DNA from: an uncultured Bacteroidales bacterium
GTDB lineage: Bacteria > Bacteroidota > Bacteroidia > Bacteroidales > Paludibacteraceae
Length of the DNA: 6,960 nt
Assembly (NCBI GenBank): GCA_900321775.1
Contig: ONXE01000048.1
Location: forward strand, 11,501-18,460
Reading direction: 5' to 3'
Shown here: piece by piece, positions 5,638 through 6,960 of the stretch
Layout: each line of letters opens with the position of its first letter
Numbering within the stretch: position 1 is the stretch's first letter
The notes under the pieces: model-generated
Told to the model about the DNA's origin: nothing
Databases searched by the model: none
What the model saw: the letters and a program-made list of their open reading frames with translations, nothing else
Position numbers and translations under genes: made by a program

Positions 5638-6960
5638 CTACTTCGTCAAAACCTTGTATGCCCAGGGTTTGAGGGTGAGTTGCAGTTGCTCTCCGACCTC
5701 GACCTGTTTGCCGCAGAGGCAACTGTAGGAACCTTGGTAATCAGCTGTTTGCAGCGTGACGGTCTGCTCTTCTGGAGAGAAGTTTAAGAAGGCCAACACC
5801 GTGTTGTCTTTGGTAGGACGTGCTGCGGCGAAGATCTTGTCATTGTCGGCGGGGATTCTGAGCATAGGCGCACCTTTCTCTTCGCTCCAGAGGGCGGGAT
5901 TCTCTTTGCGGAGCTTGTTCAGGCGCTGGTACATGGCAAACTGGTGTGCGTCCTGGTTGCGGTCGATGCAATCTTTCTCGAAGAACTCAAGTCGGTGGTT
6001 GTTGGCGTACTCTTGTCCGGTGTAGATGAGAGGCATGCCGGGGATGATGTAGGTGAAGACTGCCATGGCATCGGTGGCATCACCCATGCGCTCGAACTCA
6101 GTTCCGTTCCAGGAGTTCTCGTCGTGGTTGGAGGTGAAGTTCATGCGGATGGCGTAGGGTGGGAAATCCTTCTCGGCCCGGGCAAAATAATCCCAGAGGT
6201 TGTCTACGGTGCTCTTCTGCTGCGCAACCATATTCATGAGGTGGTGCAGGTTCCATCCGTAGTACATGTCGAAAGCCTGGTCGCAGAGTTTGTTTTCGGG
6301 GCTCTCGGCCTCGGCGAGTGCGAACAGTTGCGGGTGGTCCTTGCGGATGTCCTCATAGGCCCAGTTCCAGAAGTCGGTAGGGATCTCTGCAGCCACGTCG
6401 CAGCGGAAGCCGTCGATGCCGATGGAATCCACCCACCAACGCATGGATTTGAGCATCTCTGCGCGCATGTCGGGGTTGTCGTAGTTGAGTTTGGAAATGT
6501 CGGTCCAGTCGTATTGAATCATGAGGTTCCCCAGCGAGTCGCGGTAGTGCCAGCCTTCGTTCTGTGTCCATTTGGAGTCGGGCGCGGTGTGATTGGCCAC
6601 CCAGTCGAGGATGACGTGCATGCCCAGCCGGTGTGCTTCAGCAAGGAAATGCTCGAAGTCCTCCCGCGTGCCGAACTCGGGGTTGAAGGCGCAATAGTCG
6701 CTGATGGAGTAGTAACTGCCGAGCGTGCCTTTGCGGGTGATGACGCCGATAGGTTGGATGGGCATAACCCAGATGATGTCCACACCCAGTTCTTTGAGTT
6801 TGGGCAGCTCGGCCTCGGCTGCGGCGAAGGTGCCTTCGGGGGTAAACTGGCGGGTGTTGAGTTCGTAGATAGTGGCATCATAGGCCCAGCTGATGTGCTT
6901 GGTTTCAGCCTTGTTCGCGCACGCACAAAGCGCGCACACGCAAGTAATAATAAAGAGTAC
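5638..6960 (-). CDS. GH13 alpha-amylase-like glycosidase, probable lipoprotein (5' end beyond window)
   Basis: 440 residues are visible, counted here from the right edge; the start codon lies outside the window. A GTG at 6939 is in frame but should not be taken as the start, because the frame continues upstream as hydrophobic VLFIITCVCAL and then CACANKAET. That reads as the end of a signal peptide with a possible lipobox L11-C12-A13-C14 and likely acylation at C14. The GH13 TIM barrel follows from about residue 27 (YDATIYELNTRQF). Conserved regions are DWVANH at 119-124, GFRCD at 184-188 with nucleophile D188, LAEAE at 215-219 with acid/base E217, and TSNHDE at 276-281 with stabiliser D280. 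All three catalytic carboxylates are present. About 60-70 C-terminal residues form the usual small beta domain. It probably cleaves alpha-1,4-glucans such as starch or glycogen fragments in the periplasm or at the cell surface. The exact substrate and GH13 subfamily cannot be fixed by eye, and no susC/susD genes are in view. Confidence 0.9.
   Translation of the reverse strand, partial: VLFIITCVCALCACANKAETKHISWAYDATIYELNTRQFTPEGTFAAAEAELPKLKELGVDIIWVMPIQPIGVITRKGTLGSYYSISDYCAFNPEFGTREDFEHFLAEAHRLGMHVILDWVANHTAPDSKWTQNEGWHYRDSLGNLMIQYDWTDISKLNYDNPDMRAEMLKSMRWWVDSIGIDGFRCDVAAEIPTDFWNWAYEDIRKDHPQLFALAEAESPENKLCDQAFDMYYGWNLHHLMNMVAQQKSTVDNLWDYFARAEKDFPPYAIRMNFTSNHDENSWNGTEFERMGDATDAMAVFTYIIPGMPLIYTGQEYANNHRLEFFEKDCIDRNQDAHQFAMYQRLNKLRKENPALWSEEKGAPMLRIPADNDKIFAAARPTKDNTVLAFLNFSPEEQTVTLQTADYQGSYSCLCGKQVEVGEQLQLTLKPWAYKVLTK

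Noticed and set aside
5339..5722. A 127-codon minus-strand frame bridging the amylase 3' end and the glnN start.
   Set aside because: It overlaps the end of the amylase gene in another frame, runs through the hairpin, the A/T tracts and the glnN promoter, and encodes nothing recognisable.

Overview
The window looks like a piece of a Bacteroidota chromosome, probably order Bacteroidales. Three things in the sequence support this. Two intergenic regions carry the Bacteroidota-type promoter (TTTG, a 20-base spacer, then TAnnTTTG) instead of -35/-10 boxes. The window encodes a 729-residue type III glutamine synthetase of the Bacteroides GlnN kind. The alpha-amylase begins with what looks like a lipoprotein signal. 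All recognisable genes lie on the minus strand, so transcription runs from high to low coordinates.

Layout in transcription order: (i) 6960-5638, a GH13 alpha-amylase-like protein whose signal peptide runs off the right edge, followed by a hairpin at 5551-5587. (ii) 5550-5359, an AT-rich intergenic region with A/T tracts spaced about one helical turn apart, a clear promoter and a leader with an inverted repeat. (iii) 5358-3169, glnN, followed by a 12-bp-stem hairpin at 3082-3124. (iv) 3081-2822, an intergenic region with five tandem copies of an 11-bp repeat and a second promoter very similar to that of glnN. (v) 2821-1, the pyrimidine operon pyrC-pyrK-pyrD-pyrF, whose genes overlap by 14, 10 and 4 bp; pyrF is cut by the left edge.

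The pyr genes act in sequence in UMP synthesis. PyrC closes carbamoyl-aspartate to dihydroorotate. PyrD with PyrK oxidises it to orotate using NAD+. PyrF decarboxylates OMP to UMP, and the orotate phosphoribosyltransferase step (PyrE) is not in the window. GlnN makes glutamine, a nitrogen donor for nucleotide synthesis, but it has its own promoter and terminator-like hairpin, so co-regulation is not shown. The amylase is unrelated to the other genes as far as can be seen.

I found no undescribed defence, mobile or RNA-guided system; the genes are core metabolism. The points worth a second look are the Firmicutes-like order and sequence flavour of the pyr operon under a Bacteroidota promoter, the dihydroorotase lacking about 40 N-terminal residues, the 11-bp tandem repeat, the two near-twin promoters and the phased A/T tracts upstream of glnN.
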